Source of the DNA: Rhyacophila brunnea
Lineage: Eukaryota; Arthropoda; Insecta; Trichoptera; Rhyacophilidae
DNA length: 64,000 nucleotides
Direction: 5' to 3'
Assembly: GCA_022495005.1 (NCBI GenBank)
Contig: JAGYXB010001324.1
Location: forward strand, 3,100,001 to 3,164,000
In this document: one piece after another, positions 46,895 through 57,369 of the stretch
Layout: every line of letters starts with the position of its first letter
Position numbering within the stretch: the first letter of the stretch is position 1
Notes under the pieces: model-generated
Databases searched by the model: none
Seen by the model: only the letters and a program-made list of their open reading frames with translations
Told to the model about the DNA's origin: nothing
Program-made: the position numbers and the translations under genes

Positions 46895-47585
46895 GATGCA
46901 CAAAACTTAAATAATATATATTATAAATAAAAATTTAAAATTATAAATATATATTATGATTTATGTCTTCGACAGCCCTGATGAAATAAATGTGAAATAT
47001 GAGTCGGATCAGTCACAGAGCAAATTTATTAACACAAACAACTTTGACACGACCTTTTTATATTAACTAGTAGACCAGATATTATGGACCACGTGTTAAA
47101 AAATCATATTTTCAATTCTCAAGGCCAATTCTGTAGAACGTCCTCTTAACGCGCGTGTTTGAACATGTACCTAGCCGAAAAAAACGATCCGATTCCTTTA
47201 TTGTACAGGCATTCTATAAATATATCTCTCTATAGTCTATATAATAAACATGCGTATATACTCGTACAAGGAAGCTATCTAATAATATATTTTTAACGTT
47301 ATATAAAATTCTATTAAATGAATATCGAATTTACTTAAGTATATGTTTTTATTATTGATTTTAAAGAAAACGCCCGTGAGGACGAGTGAAGCCATTTTTA
47401 AAACCTAGTGAATTAACATGTTGTTTGAATCCAGAATAAGAAAGTATTATAACATATTATTTATTTTTAGTTATAATATATCATAGTTTACAATGTTAAA
47501 AATACTAATATCACAGGTTCTAGATATGCGATACAGGTTGAAATTGATTATCAAAATTTAATCAAATAATCCATCAAATAATCCA
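46895..47585. other. Intergenic, nothing recognised
   Basis: AT-rich, without ORFs, tRNA boxes or paired ends. Confidence 0.45.
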
Positions 47586-47589
47586 GAAA

Positions 47590-47795
47590 ACGCTTGAGAG
47601 AGTATTAAAAGCCAGTGGTTAAAATTTGTCGCAATTAAGTATGACGTCTTTAACATAGTGGTATATGTAGATGGGCGCGATACCCGAGAGATGCAGGTTC
47701 GATTCCTGCGAGGTGTCTTATTTTTTTCAAAAAGATTTTTTCTATTGGTTATAATATATTTTCTCAGAAGTGTTTTCAAAATGATGTATGTAAAA
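47590..47795 (+). repeat. SINE B copy, well preserved head
   Basis: TTTAACATAGTGGTATATG (box A region), GGCGCGATACCCGAGAGATG, box B GGTTCGATTCCTGC, then TTCAAAAAGATTTTTTCTAT, the TTTTCTCAGAAGTGTTTTCA block and ATGATGTATG. It is among the cleanest heads of the family in this window. Confidence 0.82.
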
Positions 47796-47939
47796 TAATC
47801 CGTGTAAGGGCCTTGACATAACGTTTTAAAATTAACTAGCCATACAATTACCATTTGTAAAAAGGCGCTACAAACGCTAGGTTTCCTCTTACGTATTTGC
47901 CGGGTCTTTTTGGATGTGACAGTATTCAAAATTCTTTAT

Positions 47940-48335
47940 AATTCCTAAATTGTAAGTAAGCTTAAGATTTGGTCTATTAATTGGGCACCGCATCAGTCAG
48001 AATACATTCTTGAGACTACTTTACTTGAAGCTGTAGAGATACTATCCGTGGCTCTATCCAACTGGCGGGTAATAACTGTGTTCGACAAAATCAATTCGGA
48101 TATTGATATATTCCACCTACGTGAGGATTAGTTGAGGTGAACGTATTTTATTCTGAATCTATTCTGTTGAATTCTTAAAATAGGGTCTACTGCTCATTCG
48201 GCGTACTTCCATTTACATAATTGTTGTACTTACTATTTTACTAATATTGCTTCAATTTCTTTGTTCTTTTAAGGTACTGTTTTAATACTATTTCTTTGTG
48301 TATTCATGTCATGTTGTGAAGCTCTTAAATGAAAG
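47940..48335 (+). mobile_element. Jockey A fragment with internal deletion
   Basis: CTACTTTACTTGAAGCTG / TACTATCCGTGGCTCTATCC corresponds to 43000-43040. It then jumps to GGGTAATAACTGTGTTCGAC, corresponding to 43262, so about 220 bp are deleted. The tail includes TGTCATGTTGTGAAGCTCTT. Confidence 0.7.
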
Positions 48336-48830
48336 TAAAAAAAGACCTAGTATTAAAACAGTGTAAATAGTGGAAGTACACCGAATGAGCTAAGTGGACC
48401 CTATTTTAAGAATTTGTAAAACAGCGCCCATCTATAATAATAATCCTCGCGTAAGTGAAATATATGAACATCCAAAGCGATTTGTTGAACAGAATTATTG
48501 CTTTCTCAACTAGCATCACCAATGGTATTCGTAGCTTAGTTCTGCACCTTGGGAGAAGAAACAATTGATGCTGTCGATTCCTAAGATATTTATCAGGAGG
48601 ACACTGGTCAATACTTGTACTATGAACAATGGATGAGTTCTCTATAATTCGGAAAAAATACGTGGCCTAAAATAAATATTATCTTTTAGCGTTTAAACTA
48701 CAGTATGTAAGCATTCCTAAGACAAAGAAACAAATAGTATCTATAAAACCTTAAGTAAAAGAGTCTCCATGGCCGAAATCAATATTTAGAAATCGCTGTA
48801 TCCTAGTATTAGTATTATTACAAGTCCCTG
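48336..48830 (-). mobile_element. Jockey A fragment, head-on with the previous one
   Basis: Reverse-strand matches to Jockey A: AAGTACACCGAATGAGCTAA, CCTATTTTAAGAATTTGTAA, TGCACCTTGGGAGAAGAA and ATACGTGGCCTA. With the plus copy at 47940 it forms a tail-to-tail inverted pair of LINE remnants. Confidence 0.68.
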
Positions 48831-49166
48831 AATTTGTGAAATCTACAAGCTAGATTTGGCTCACAGAATCTTTTCAACTCTCTCAATTAATCATGATTAG
48901 AAAGTTTCTAGAAGTCTTTCACACTGTTATTGATTTTAATAATACAAAAATTCTTCATACTTTTACCGCAACATAACAGACAAGAGAAGGGGTGCAATAA
49001 ATATTCATGTCAATCATAATAATATAACTACCTATGTAGGTACATCCATTGTAACTTTGATAATCAGTCGGATAACTTTGGCCGTGTATTTCACTTCACT
49101 GATGATATCTTCATTTACTTTGTGAGTTTGCATAGTTTGTGTTTTAGTATACGTACATATAATAAT

Positions 49167-49535
49167 AGAGATGTCCAAAGGCTTAGAGTCACACAGCGAG
49201 GCATGGAGAGGTGCATGTTGGGCATCACGCGAAAGGACCGTAAGAGAAACGAATGGGTTAGGAAGCAGACAAGAGTACGCGATGTAATAGACGTTGCCAA
49301 ACAGCTGAAATGGAGATGGGCGGGGCACATTGCTCGCCGAAAGGACGGCCGCTGGATAAATGCCGTCATCCAGTGGTACCCAAGGGGTACGAAACGGCCA
49401 CAGGGTCGCCCTAAAAGACGAACTGGTAAAGTTCGGCGGAAATACGTGGCAGTGAACGACACAGGACCGAGAGAGTTGGAGAAAGCTTGGGGAGGCCTTC
49501 GTCCAGCAGTGGATTGACCCCGACTGATGATGATG
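49167..49535 (+). mobile_element. RTE-like LINE, short 5'-truncated copy, 12 bp TSD
   Basis: It is bounded by ACATATAATAAT (49155-49166 and 49536-49547) and ends TGATGATGATG. The open frame reads [60 protein letters not shown] and [16 protein letters not shown], ending GGLRPAVD. This is the C-terminal portion of the RTE family found at 53300-55213. A 369 bp insertion with a nearly intact frame, so recent. Confidence 0.92.
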
Positions 49536-49799
49536 ACATATAATAATGTCTTTCATGTATAACTAAAATGCGCTCATCTAGGGATTCCAGGTTCGATTAT
49601 CTCAATGAGATAATACATATTTCTTCTAAGTCGTTTCCTCGTGACTGTGGATCGTGACCATCATGAAATTCCATTATCTTTTAAGTGACCAAGACTTTCC
49701 ACCACTCTCGGTTTTATGCTTCTTTCAGGAAAAGGAAAAGGCTTCCACTTCTCATCAGTAAGCTATTTCACTTGGCCGCTTCAACGAACCGACACTCTT

Positions 49800-49905
49800 G
49801 CTTTGCTTCGCCATAACCTAACCTGACCTAACCAAAACCACCAGTCTTTCCAAGTTATCCGATCCGCGCTGAACAATTTGTCCAAAAAACTGCAGAATGC
49901 GGCTC
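49800..49905 (-). mobile_element. LINE D fragment
   Basis: The minus frame reads RILQFFGQIVQRGSDNLERL VVLVRSG, a version of the ILQFFGHIxRR..DNLERLVVxG block near the C-terminus of an insect non-LTR retrotransposon family. It is distinct from RTE and Jockey A here. Truncated on both sides. Confidence 0.6.
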
Positions 49906-50248
49906 ATATATTGTCGAGAGCCGTTCCTTTATCTGTTGTCTCTAGATCATGGTTTCCCAAACTGTGGGTCGCGAGCGAATATTGAGTGGGCCCTCGCCAC
50001 TGTATACATGAATTAAAAAAAATAGGAAGTGATAAATTTGATATTTCATTTGGCTATTTATAATTCCTAAAAATTGAAATAAACTTAAGTTACGGAAAAT
50101 ATTGTGATAAAATAATAATAATTTGAATTGCCAATGCACTACAGATGGCAGCTGAAAAAAGCTTATGTTGTGAAAAAGTTGTATTGAAAATGGCAAGTAT
50201 GATTTTTTTTTAACACTTCTGAAACGTACTGTCTGAAATTTCCAGCCA

Positions 50249-50826
50249 TTTATCACTGTTAATAAATAACTTTGACGACTATTTTGGGGAAGAGATGAAA
50301 AAGTTTGATTCGTTGCGTTGGATTTGGCAAGCCGCGTTGACACGGTCCAAGTACAGATCCAAGTAAACTTGGATCGAGTGCCATCCAAGTGACAGCTTCA
50401 TACTATTTATTCCTATCCAAGTTAACTTGGATGAGTAGGACGCGGTCCAAGTAGCTTGGATAGGAATAATTAGTATGAAAATGTCTACTTGGATGGCACT
50501 CGGTCCAAGTGTACTTGGATCGTACTTGGATCATGTCAACGCGGCTTAACCCATTTCAAGATGACTTACCAACTAGTATGTCAACAAAGGCAAGTGAAGA
50601 ACTCATTGATTTGTCAGAAGATACGTCACTGCAAAATAGTTTCAATCGTAAACAGTTAACTAAATTCTGGCTCTCAGTTGCTGATAATTATCCTTGCCTG
50701 TTCGATGAAGCTATGAAAGTCCTTCTCCTCTTTACTACCTCATATCTATTTGAGGTCGGATTTTCGGCTATGGTTAACATTAAAACTAATACCGAAATAA
50801 ATTGGATATATCAAACTCACTGCGAT
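50249..50826 (+). pseudogene. hAT transposase C-terminal remnant (ZBED5-like)
   Basis: Before the nested MITE the frame reads HLSLLINNFDDYFGEEMKKF then DSLRWIW (50249-50329). After it comes NPFQDDLPTSM, EELIDLSEDTSLQNSFNR, LTKFWLSVADNYPCLFDEAM and VLLLFTTSYLFEVGFSAMVN, ending at a stop near 50828. The FW..V...YP.L...A...LL.F.T.YL.E.GFSA pattern is the hAT dimerisation region as in ZBED5/SCAND3-like proteins. The N-terminal BED finger and most of the catalytic core are absent. Confidence 0.85.
50330..50546. mobile_element. CCAAGT-rich MITE, copy 2, nested in hAT
   Basis: 217 bp. AGCCGCGTTGACACGGTCC at the left pairs with TCAACGCGGCT at the right, with TCCAAGT/ACTTGGA arrays and AGGAATAATTAGTATGAA inside. 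It interrupts the hAT transposase remnant between the RWIW and NPF residues. The flanking triplets are CAA and TAA, so the TSD is imperfect. Confidence 0.88.
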
Positions 50827-51415
50827 TAAAAGTAACTAAAGTTGAAGTTGATGCTAAAACTGTAATGAAGAAAAATAAGAAACAAATACATCCTTCCCAT
50901 TGAAATAACTTTGTAAAAAACCTTGCAGGTGTAGGTATTTAAGTAATATTTTTTTTTATTTAAGTTGTGTTTCTTATTTCAACAGTCTTTCATTCATATT
51001 GGTAACACTTATAAAAAATATTTTTTTTATTTCAATTATAACAAATAAGACAGCATTAAGTAGTTCCACGACTCGCCACTAGGGAATCTGAGCATTACCA
51101 ATATTTATGCCCTCTTTTCTCTAAGACAGCCAAGAGGTGGGTCCCAAGATTGGAAATTTTTGTTAGATGGGTCGGAGCTCAGTCAACTTTGGGAACCACT
51201 GCTCTAGATGATTGACTGTTTCATCCTATGCTCTTTTTCCTTCAGTGCATATGACTCGATATCGTACAAAACTATGGAGAACACACATATTTGTTCAAGC
51301 ATAATTTTCATAGCAATTTAAATTCCCCAATCCTTCTATAGTAGTAAAATGTATCATCACATGTTTCGCAATTTGTGTGTGCCTTATTATTTCTGCTTCA
51401 CATCCGCCTTTCCCA

Positions 51416-51733
51416 CTAATGGTCTATCACGATAACCGCCTTTTCTTTTCTCATTGCATAATAATTGTCTAATGAATATAATATAATAATTTGACTTTTA
51501 CATTTTAATTCTGAATCTATCAATCCACAAGGAGCTATAAGAGAAGTTTTCACATCAATAGTATCATTTACTAACTTTGTCTGAAGCTCTGGAACCCCAT
51601 TATTAAAGCAATACACACACTCTAGCACTGTTTCTAGGTTTTGGAGTATACTTGCTGCTGGCAGAAGGTTAGCCCAATCAATAACAATTAACTTGGTTTT
51701 ACCTATTCCTATTAACAAGGGGGCCGTATTTGC
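51416..51733 (-). CDS. Unrecognised open frame
   Basis: A minus-strand frame open from just after a TAG at about 51735 down to a TAG at 51416, with no ATG at its beginning. It reads VANTAPLLIGIGKTKLIVID, then WANLLPAASILQNLETVLEC with later CVYCFNNGVPELQ. Composition is protein-like, with regular hydrophobic spacing and three Cys. It could be an exon or a decayed retroelement piece. I recognise no domain. It lies about 0.8 kb downstream of the signal-peptide exon on the same strand, but no splice acceptor is evident. Confidence 0.25.
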   Translation of the reverse strand, partial: ANTAPLLIGIGKTKLIVIDWANLLPAASILQNLETVLECVYCFNNGVPELQTKLVNDTIDVKTSLIAPCGLIDSELKCKSQIIILYSLDNYYAMRKEKAVIVIDH

Positions 51734-51829
51734 TACTCTCTTCCTCTACCCGGTGTAGCAACTCTGTGAATTATCTAGAGTATTTTTGTGATTGTTTTAC
51801 TTCTATTACTACCATGACCTCCACAAGAG

Positions 51830-52140
51830 GAGGTCTAACAGGGCTCTAGCCCTAGGGCCCGGTGTAGCACACATTTGCTTTAATGGTAAAAAAGTCGCCT
51901 GCAGCGCTATTTTATTTTAAGTATACCTACCTATTAATATTTTTAAATATCTGGTTGTGTGAGGCAAATTTTGATTATTGTGTGTCGATATACAAAAACA
52001 CTTCTGTAGAGCGTCACACTACCTTTAACCGTAGCGATATGTAGGGGAGCTTGTCAGAGATGCTGTCCTGGGGGCCGTTTCAGGATGTGAGGGTTATGAT
52101 TACTACACTACTGTATATAGGCATCATGGCATAAAGTAGT
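51830..52140. repeat. Repeat family U, copy
   Basis: Contains CAGGGCTCTAGCCCTAGGGC, AAGTCGCCTGCAGCGCTATT and GGGGCCGTTTCAGGATGTGA. These blocks recur in the arms of the large inverted repeat (24335-24480, 25095-25250, 22725-22790, 26100-26190) and at 58160-58800. GACCTCCACAAGAGGAGGTC forms a small hairpin at the left edge. Class unknown. Confidence 0.6.
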
Positions 52141-52144
52141 GCTA

Positions 52145-52525
52145 TTTTTTTTATCGAAAGTAGTAGATATTTACATCGTTATTTAATTTTATATTTTTTT
52201 AATAATTTTCATTCTTAAGTGTTCTGTACCTACTATTTTTTAATTTTTTCCTCCATTTTATATAATTTTAATATATATTTGATTTAACGTAAATGATATC
52301 CATCTGATATTGGGACCATCACTATAGAATTACATTATTCGTTTTTTAGTATTTCATACTTATGAATATTGTTTACTCACTCCAGTTAGTTGACCTTAGA
52401 ACATCTAATAATTTAATAATTTTTCTGTTTACCTTGTTAAACTAAACAATTACATTAATTTAAAATATACAATAATTACAACTTACACAACTTATATTAG
52501 CAAGATATAATTGAATTTTTTAATT
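52145..52525. other. Presumed intron 1 start, nothing recognised
   Basis: AT-rich sequence immediately downstream (minus strand) of the splice donor at 52526-52527. No second exon could be identified here. Confidence 0.4.
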
Positions 52526-52527
52526 AC

Positions 52528-52603
52528 CTGTTATTGTGGTAGCCAGGGCTATTCCAACGAGGACTGCAGCCCAGAGGGCGGCCCAGCTGAACCCTCTCTC
52601 CAT
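52528..52603 (-). CDS. First coding exon: signal peptide, partial gene
   Basis: ATG at 52603-52601 opens 25 codons plus one base, then GGTAATTAA at the exon edge gives a consensus GT donor (52527-52526), a phase 1 intron. The peptide starts MERGFSWAALW followed by AAVLVGIALATTIT: a short charged N-terminus, a hydrophobic core and a small-residue region suited to signal peptidase. The exon is about 60% GC in strongly AT-rich surroundings, a coding hallmark here. A signal-peptide exon with a phase 1 junction is common in secreted and cell-surface proteins such as Ig-superfamily or Cys-loop receptors, but nothing identifies the family. Downstream exons were not found in the window. Confidence 0.55.
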
Positions 52604-52614
52604 CAGATACGCAT

Positions 52615-52640
52615 TACTGTCCGCGCACACGACTTTTAAA
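52615..52640 (-). promoter_or_regulatory. Possible core promoter of the signal-peptide gene
   Basis: Reading minus, TTTAAAAG (52640-52633) is followed about 20 bp later by GGACAGTAAT, an initiator-like ACAGTA (52620-52615). The start codon comes 12 bp downstream. The spacing fits a TATA-plus-Inr promoter, but it implies a very short 5' UTR. It may be chance in AT-rich DNA. Confidence 0.25.
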
Positions 52641-53299
52641 GCCCTTATCAATTACTATTAAATCACGACACTACCACGATAATCACAATTATTTTTTTTA
52701 TATTTTTGTTAATAAAACTGTATTTTAAATATTCATTATTTTTAATAAGTAAGTACTACTTATTTTTTACTTTATTTATACTTTTTATATAATTAAACAG
52801 AAAATGTTACTGGAAATAACAAACAAAAATAGTTGAATAGTTTAAAACGTTTATTTTTAAATTTCAAACGAAGAAAAACAATGGTTTAAGATGTACATAT
52901 TATTTTGAGATTATAATAATTACAAATCATGAAAACCTTCATCACAAATTCGACAATAAACACGACGTGATAACAATTACCATAGCTGACTGTTAATCAC
53001 TAAATATCCATCAATAGCGCTTATCTATCATGGAATTTAATAATTAAAATAAAACACAATATGTAATACATGTTGCAGGACAATTTCATCCGCTTTAAAG
53101 GGATACTTATTCCATTCACTTTATGCAGCTTAAGTACGCAAATTCGATTATAATGTTTTTTGATATGATAGGTAAAATTAATTGATGTATTTTTAAATAG
53201 AGGATTTCTTAAAATTGTATTTCATTATTATTCGTATCTCCAATAAATAATCTATCGTTTAAAATTTACTAGTACTTATAAATATCTGATATATTGTAT

Positions 53300-55213
53300 C
53301 ATCATCATCATCATCATCAGCCTGAATCTATCCACTGCTGGATGAAGGCCTCTTCAAGTTGCTTCCACTTCTCTCAGTCCTGTGCATTGCGTTGCCACGT
53401 ACTTCCGCAGAACTTTATCATTTCATCGATCCAGCGGCCTCTAGGTCTACCTTGTGGACGTTTTGTACTTCTTGGATACCACTGGATGACTAGATTTGTC
53501 CAACGATTGTCTCTTCTTCGAGCTATGTGTCCAGCCCATCTCCATTTCTCCAACTCTATTACATCGCAAACCCTTGTCTGCTTCCTTATCCACTCATTCC
53601 TCTTTTTGTCCTTTCGCGTTATGCCCAGCATGCACCTCTCCATACCACGTTGTGCTACACTAAGTTTCTGGATCTCTCTTTTACTTAGGGTCCATGTTTC
53701 ACACGCATATGTCATCACGGGAAGCACACACTGGTTGAACATTTTGCGCTTTAGGCATAGTGGAAGGTCACTTTTGAAGACATTATTCAGGCGGCCAAAA
53801 GCACTCCAGCCTAGCTTTACTCTGCGAACAATTTCATCAATTATACATCCATCTATAGATACTTGTTGTCCCAGATAGATGTAGCTTTTCACATGTTCGA
53901 GCTGAGTGCCATTGATGAGGATCTCTTTTTGGCCTGCAAAGCAGTTGAACATGACTTTCGTCTTTGTTACATTTATTTTCAAACCTACTTTGTTGCTTAC
54001 TTCAGCGAGTTCCTGCATTCTGCTTTGGAGGTCTTCTGAGTCTTGCGAGAAAATTACTATGTCATCGGCAAAGCGCAGATGACTCAGGTATTCTCCATTT
54101 ATGGGAATCCCTTTGTCATTCCAGTCAAGTTGCCTGAATAAGTCTTCAAGGGTAGCTGTAAATAGTTTAGGTAAGATTTTATCACCTTGTCGGACTCCTT
54201 TGCTGATAGGAAATCTGCGCGATGGTTTATGGAGATTTACAGATGCTGTTGCGCTACTGTATATATTATTGAAAATATTTATATAGCGTCCAGGAATTCC
54301 TTGTTTTCTGAGTGCGTCGAGTATTGAACATTTCTTTATCGAATCAAACGCCTTCTCATAGTCTATAAAACCCATGCATAGTGGCAGTTTGTATTCCTGG
54401 TACCGCTCTATGATTTCTCTTACGACTTGGATATGGTCCATAGTGCTGTATCCTCCTCTAAATCCGGCTTGTTCTCTCGGTTGGTTCTCGTCTAGTACAT
54501 TTTGCAGACGGTTTGAGAGAATTTTTGTAAACGTCTTGTAGAGAATAGGGAGTAGACTTATTGGGCGATAATTTGCTAGGTCTTCTCTGTCACCTTTTTG
54601 TGAAGAATGACAATGCTGGCATTTTTCCATACCTCTGGGACATCCTCTTTGCATATGCAGGCTGTGAATAATTGTGCAAGTACTTCATTTGCATCCTTTC
54701 CTGCTTTTTTGAGGATATCTATCGTTAAACCGTCTTCTCCGGGGGCTTCCCACTTTTCATGTAATTTAAAGCATGGGTTACTTCCCAGGATGTAATTTCG
54801 GGAGTATGATCTTCCGAATTTCCATTTCTCTGAAGATCTAAGTCTATAGTCGTATTGTCAGTGTCATCACTGTAGAGATCGCTGTAGAACTCTTCAACTC
54901 GGCTTAACAAGTGTTCCCAATTTCTGACGATAGAACCATCTTTTACTTTTAGTGCTGTGATTTGACGTTTTCCTATCGACAAGCATTGCTTGTTTTTGTT
55001 TAAACTTTTGCCTGCTTTCACAATTGCTTGTATGAGGTTTACATTGAATTTACGAAGGTCTTCTCTAATCTTCCTTCGGAGGGTTTTGCAAAGTGATGAA
55101 AACTCCATATCGTTTTGCGCCTATCTATCGCTCTTGGTTTTCCTTCTCTGCTCCATAAGATTCAATGTTGCCTTCGAAAGCTTGGTGGAAGGTGTAACTT
55201 CTGAGCTTTTTAC
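53300..55213 (-). mobile_element. RTE-like LINE, 1.9 kb 5'-truncated copy, 12 bp TSD
   Basis: Flanked by GATATATTGTAT on both sides (53288-53299 and 55214-55225). The minus-strand 3' end is a (GAT)n tail at 53300-53319. The copy retains the pre-RT linker and the reverse transcriptase but lacks the 5' endonuclease part. It lies about 0.7 kb upstream of the signal-peptide exon and on the same strand, so it could affect that gene's upstream region. It is the longest retroelement in the window. Confidence 0.93.
53374..55108 (-). pseudogene. RTE-like ORF2 fragment with reverse transcriptase
   Basis: The linker frame (55108-54725) ends YMKSGKPPEKTV, a mutated form of the usual K.GKAPGEDG. After a frame break near 54660-54725 the main frame carries [15 protein letters not shown] (RT motif 1), [25 protein letters not shown] (motif A Asp), [16 protein letters not shown] (motif B), [11 protein letters not shown] (motif C, FADD) and [12 protein letters not shown] (motif D). 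It ends [27 protein letters not shown] and [13 protein letters not shown]. Catalytic Asp residues are present, but the endonuclease is missing and the frame is broken, so it cannot mobilise itself. Confidence 0.93.
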
Positions 55214-55915
55214 GATATATTGTATATTATCTTTTATTAGTTGACAATCTCTGAAGCGGATGAAATCGGTCCAGATGAATTTTAAAATAACTGGAACTAG
55301 TATTACAAATAATTGTGTTTTATTTTAATTAATACAATTTTTTTTTTAATTTTCACTAATAATTTAACGATTAACACAATAAAAGATTAAACTACTGCTT
55401 CAAAGTAATTTCGATCATTTGTTTTTTGTATTGACATTGTGATTTTATTATCAGTTTGAAACGATGCTCTGGAAATGGCTTATTCGTTATATAGTATTTC
55501 GCACTATGGCCAACTTTCCAGTATTTTCTAATATGTTAACTCCAAAATCAATAAAAAGGTGATAAATAATATGATAGTTCGTATACAGACAGTTAATTAT
55601 CCCGGGTAGTTGACTGTCCGTCGTGATCTTTTTAGTAATGCCGTTCATGGCCGCGTTAACTGCAAGCTATCAAATGTCGTTGGGCACAGTCAACACGTCT
55701 TACTTGATTCTAATCGAATGCGTATGGAAACAAGTAAGACGCATTGCCGCGCGTTAACAATTATTGTAGATACCGCCTTGTTAATGGAATTACTCTGAGT
55801 GATATTCGTGTTATTTTTTAGCAATAAAAATAGCGGAAGAAGTGTGTTTCCGTGTTAAATATTTAGAATAGTCCTTCAGAAATCTATATCGGTCGTAAAG
55901 CAAGGTATTGGTATA
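55214..55915. other. Intergenic with a small hairpin
   Basis: GTCTTACTTG (about 55698) and CAAGTAAGAC (about 55731) can pair around a loop of about 23 bases. GCGTTAAC occurs directly before and after it. This could be a small inverted-repeat element or a stem-loop RNA. No coding feature is supported. Confidence 0.4.
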
Positions 55916-55918
55916 AAT

Positions 55919-56221
55919 CAGTGATGCACAAACCGCGGCCCAAAACAACAATAGGAAAATTATTTCATTGACAGCTGAAAGAAAATAAATTGTACCACTT
56001 TCGGTACTATCAATAAATATTTCCCTCAAATGGCATTGATTCCAGTCACAAGTAGCAAGAAGATAGAAACTTATATGTAACTATTAAATTTAAAATAATA
56101 ACATGTATGTCTCATCCAGTATAATATATCATTATTTTTCAATACTTTTACCCACTGTGGCCCGTGAAAAATTATAAAATGGATGAATTGGCCCTTCTTT
56201 CAAATAATTTGTACACCACTG
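55919..56221. mobile_element. hAT-like MITE, 8 bp TSD with one mismatch
   Basis: 303 bp. The left end CAGTGATGCACAAACCGCGG and the right end AATTTGTACACCACTG are inverted. The flanks GTATAAAT (55911-55918) and GTGTAAAT (56222-56229) make the duplication. GGCCC blocks lie at both subtermini. The minus ORF 55811-56029 overlaps it and is incidental. Confidence 0.75.
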
Positions 56222-56229
56222 GTGTAAAT

Positions 56230-57330
56230 GAACAACAATAAATACGATAATTATTAATGTAAAAAAAAATAAGGCCATATATAAACGAAACAAATTAGAA
56301 CGTTACAAATTATATCCATAACATGGATCCAGATAATACTCGTATATTATGCTTTGATATATTTAAAAAAAAAAAACATGTTTTTTTCACTCGACAGATT
56401 GTAGTTTTTGACCTATGTCACACTACCGCGATGTGATAGCGCTATCATATAAAAATTAGTCAACAAATAAATATGGTTCACGAAAAAAAATCTTCCGTTG
56501 ACAGTAAAGTTGACCACAGACTTGTTTATCATTTCTTTGTTTACATTATAAATGTTCACTGATGCTACATACACATGATTTAATTTGTTTTAAACGAGAT
56601 ACTTCATTATTGAACGTAATTTATTGTTAAGCAGTTATAAGGTTAGGTAATACCTATTAACATCTAAAGATTCTTTGACTACAATTAATTTAACTTTTCA
56701 AAGGGCATTTTTTTGCTTTTAGAACTGAACCATGATAGTTTGAAATACTTGTGATATAAATGAAGTAAATTTCATACTAAAAATAAAAAATATATAGGTA
56801 TTAATAATTCATAAAAACTTATTTAATATATTAACCAATGGACATGTACGACAACAGCTAGTTCATCTATTATGCTATCAAGCATTTCAAATATATCATT
56901 TTGATTCAAATTATCAAGTTCTTCAAATATATATGTATTTTTGTCATGTTTGCTGAAACAAAACAAAATAAATTATAGCTACCTCTGAAATGGATGAGGA
57001 TTATTTCATGAAAAAAAAGCAAAAATATACGAAATAAATTGAAAAATTTCCCGATCCCAAATGTACTCATGAAAAATACAAATATATTACGATAATACAT
57101 TAATAAATGAAATAACTAAAAAACTACGCCGCAAAATATTAATTAACATGATAAAATATTTTTAACAAAACCAAAATCAACTTTAACACTAAAGGGTATT
57201 GGTTAATATTTTGAGTTTTAGACATACACGCTGATTTCTAGCCACTTATGCCAACTTCATGCCGGTTGGTCTTTGTATTAACCAAAGAGCACTTTTGACA
57301 AACTTTTTAAATATTATGGGTGTCATTACT
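56230..57330. other. Intergenic, nothing recognised
   Basis: AT-rich with one short minus ORF (56906-57100) of hydrophobic, low-complexity content. No supported feature. Confidence 0.45.
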
Positions 57331-57369
57331 ATGAACAGAAGTGAAATTACAGACCAAGATGCAGAACTA

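Larger units (their letters stand above)
49948..51201 (+). mobile_element. hAT transposon remnant, perfect 8 bp TSD
   Basis: 1254 bp bounded by CTCTAGAT (49940-49947 and 51202-51209). The left end CATGGTTTCCCAAACTGTGG pairs with the inverted right end TCAACTTTGGGAACCACTG, the common CAGTGGTTCCCAAA-type hAT terminus. It retains part of a transposase (50249-50826) and carries a nested MITE (50330-50546). The rest of the transposase is deleted, so it is immobile by itself. Confidence 0.92.

Noticed and set aside
47558..47929. 123-residue minus ORF
   Set aside because: Runs antisense through a SINE B copy. No independent coding evidence.
49032..49556. 174-residue minus ORF
   Set aside because: It is the antisense shadow of the RTE C-terminal fragment encoded on the plus strand.
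49942..50388. 148-residue minus ORF
   Set aside because: Antisense of the hAT transposase remnant and part of the nested MITE.
53070..53100. AATTTCATCCGCTTTAAAG near the RTE, resembling an inverted copy of sequence at about 55254
   Set aside because: A short match with no flanking structure, likely a coincidence. The RTE boundaries are already fixed by its TSD.
53294..53878. 194-residue plus ORF beginning with a His run
   Set aside because: Antisense of the RTE ORF2. The His run is the (CAT)n complement of the LINE tail.
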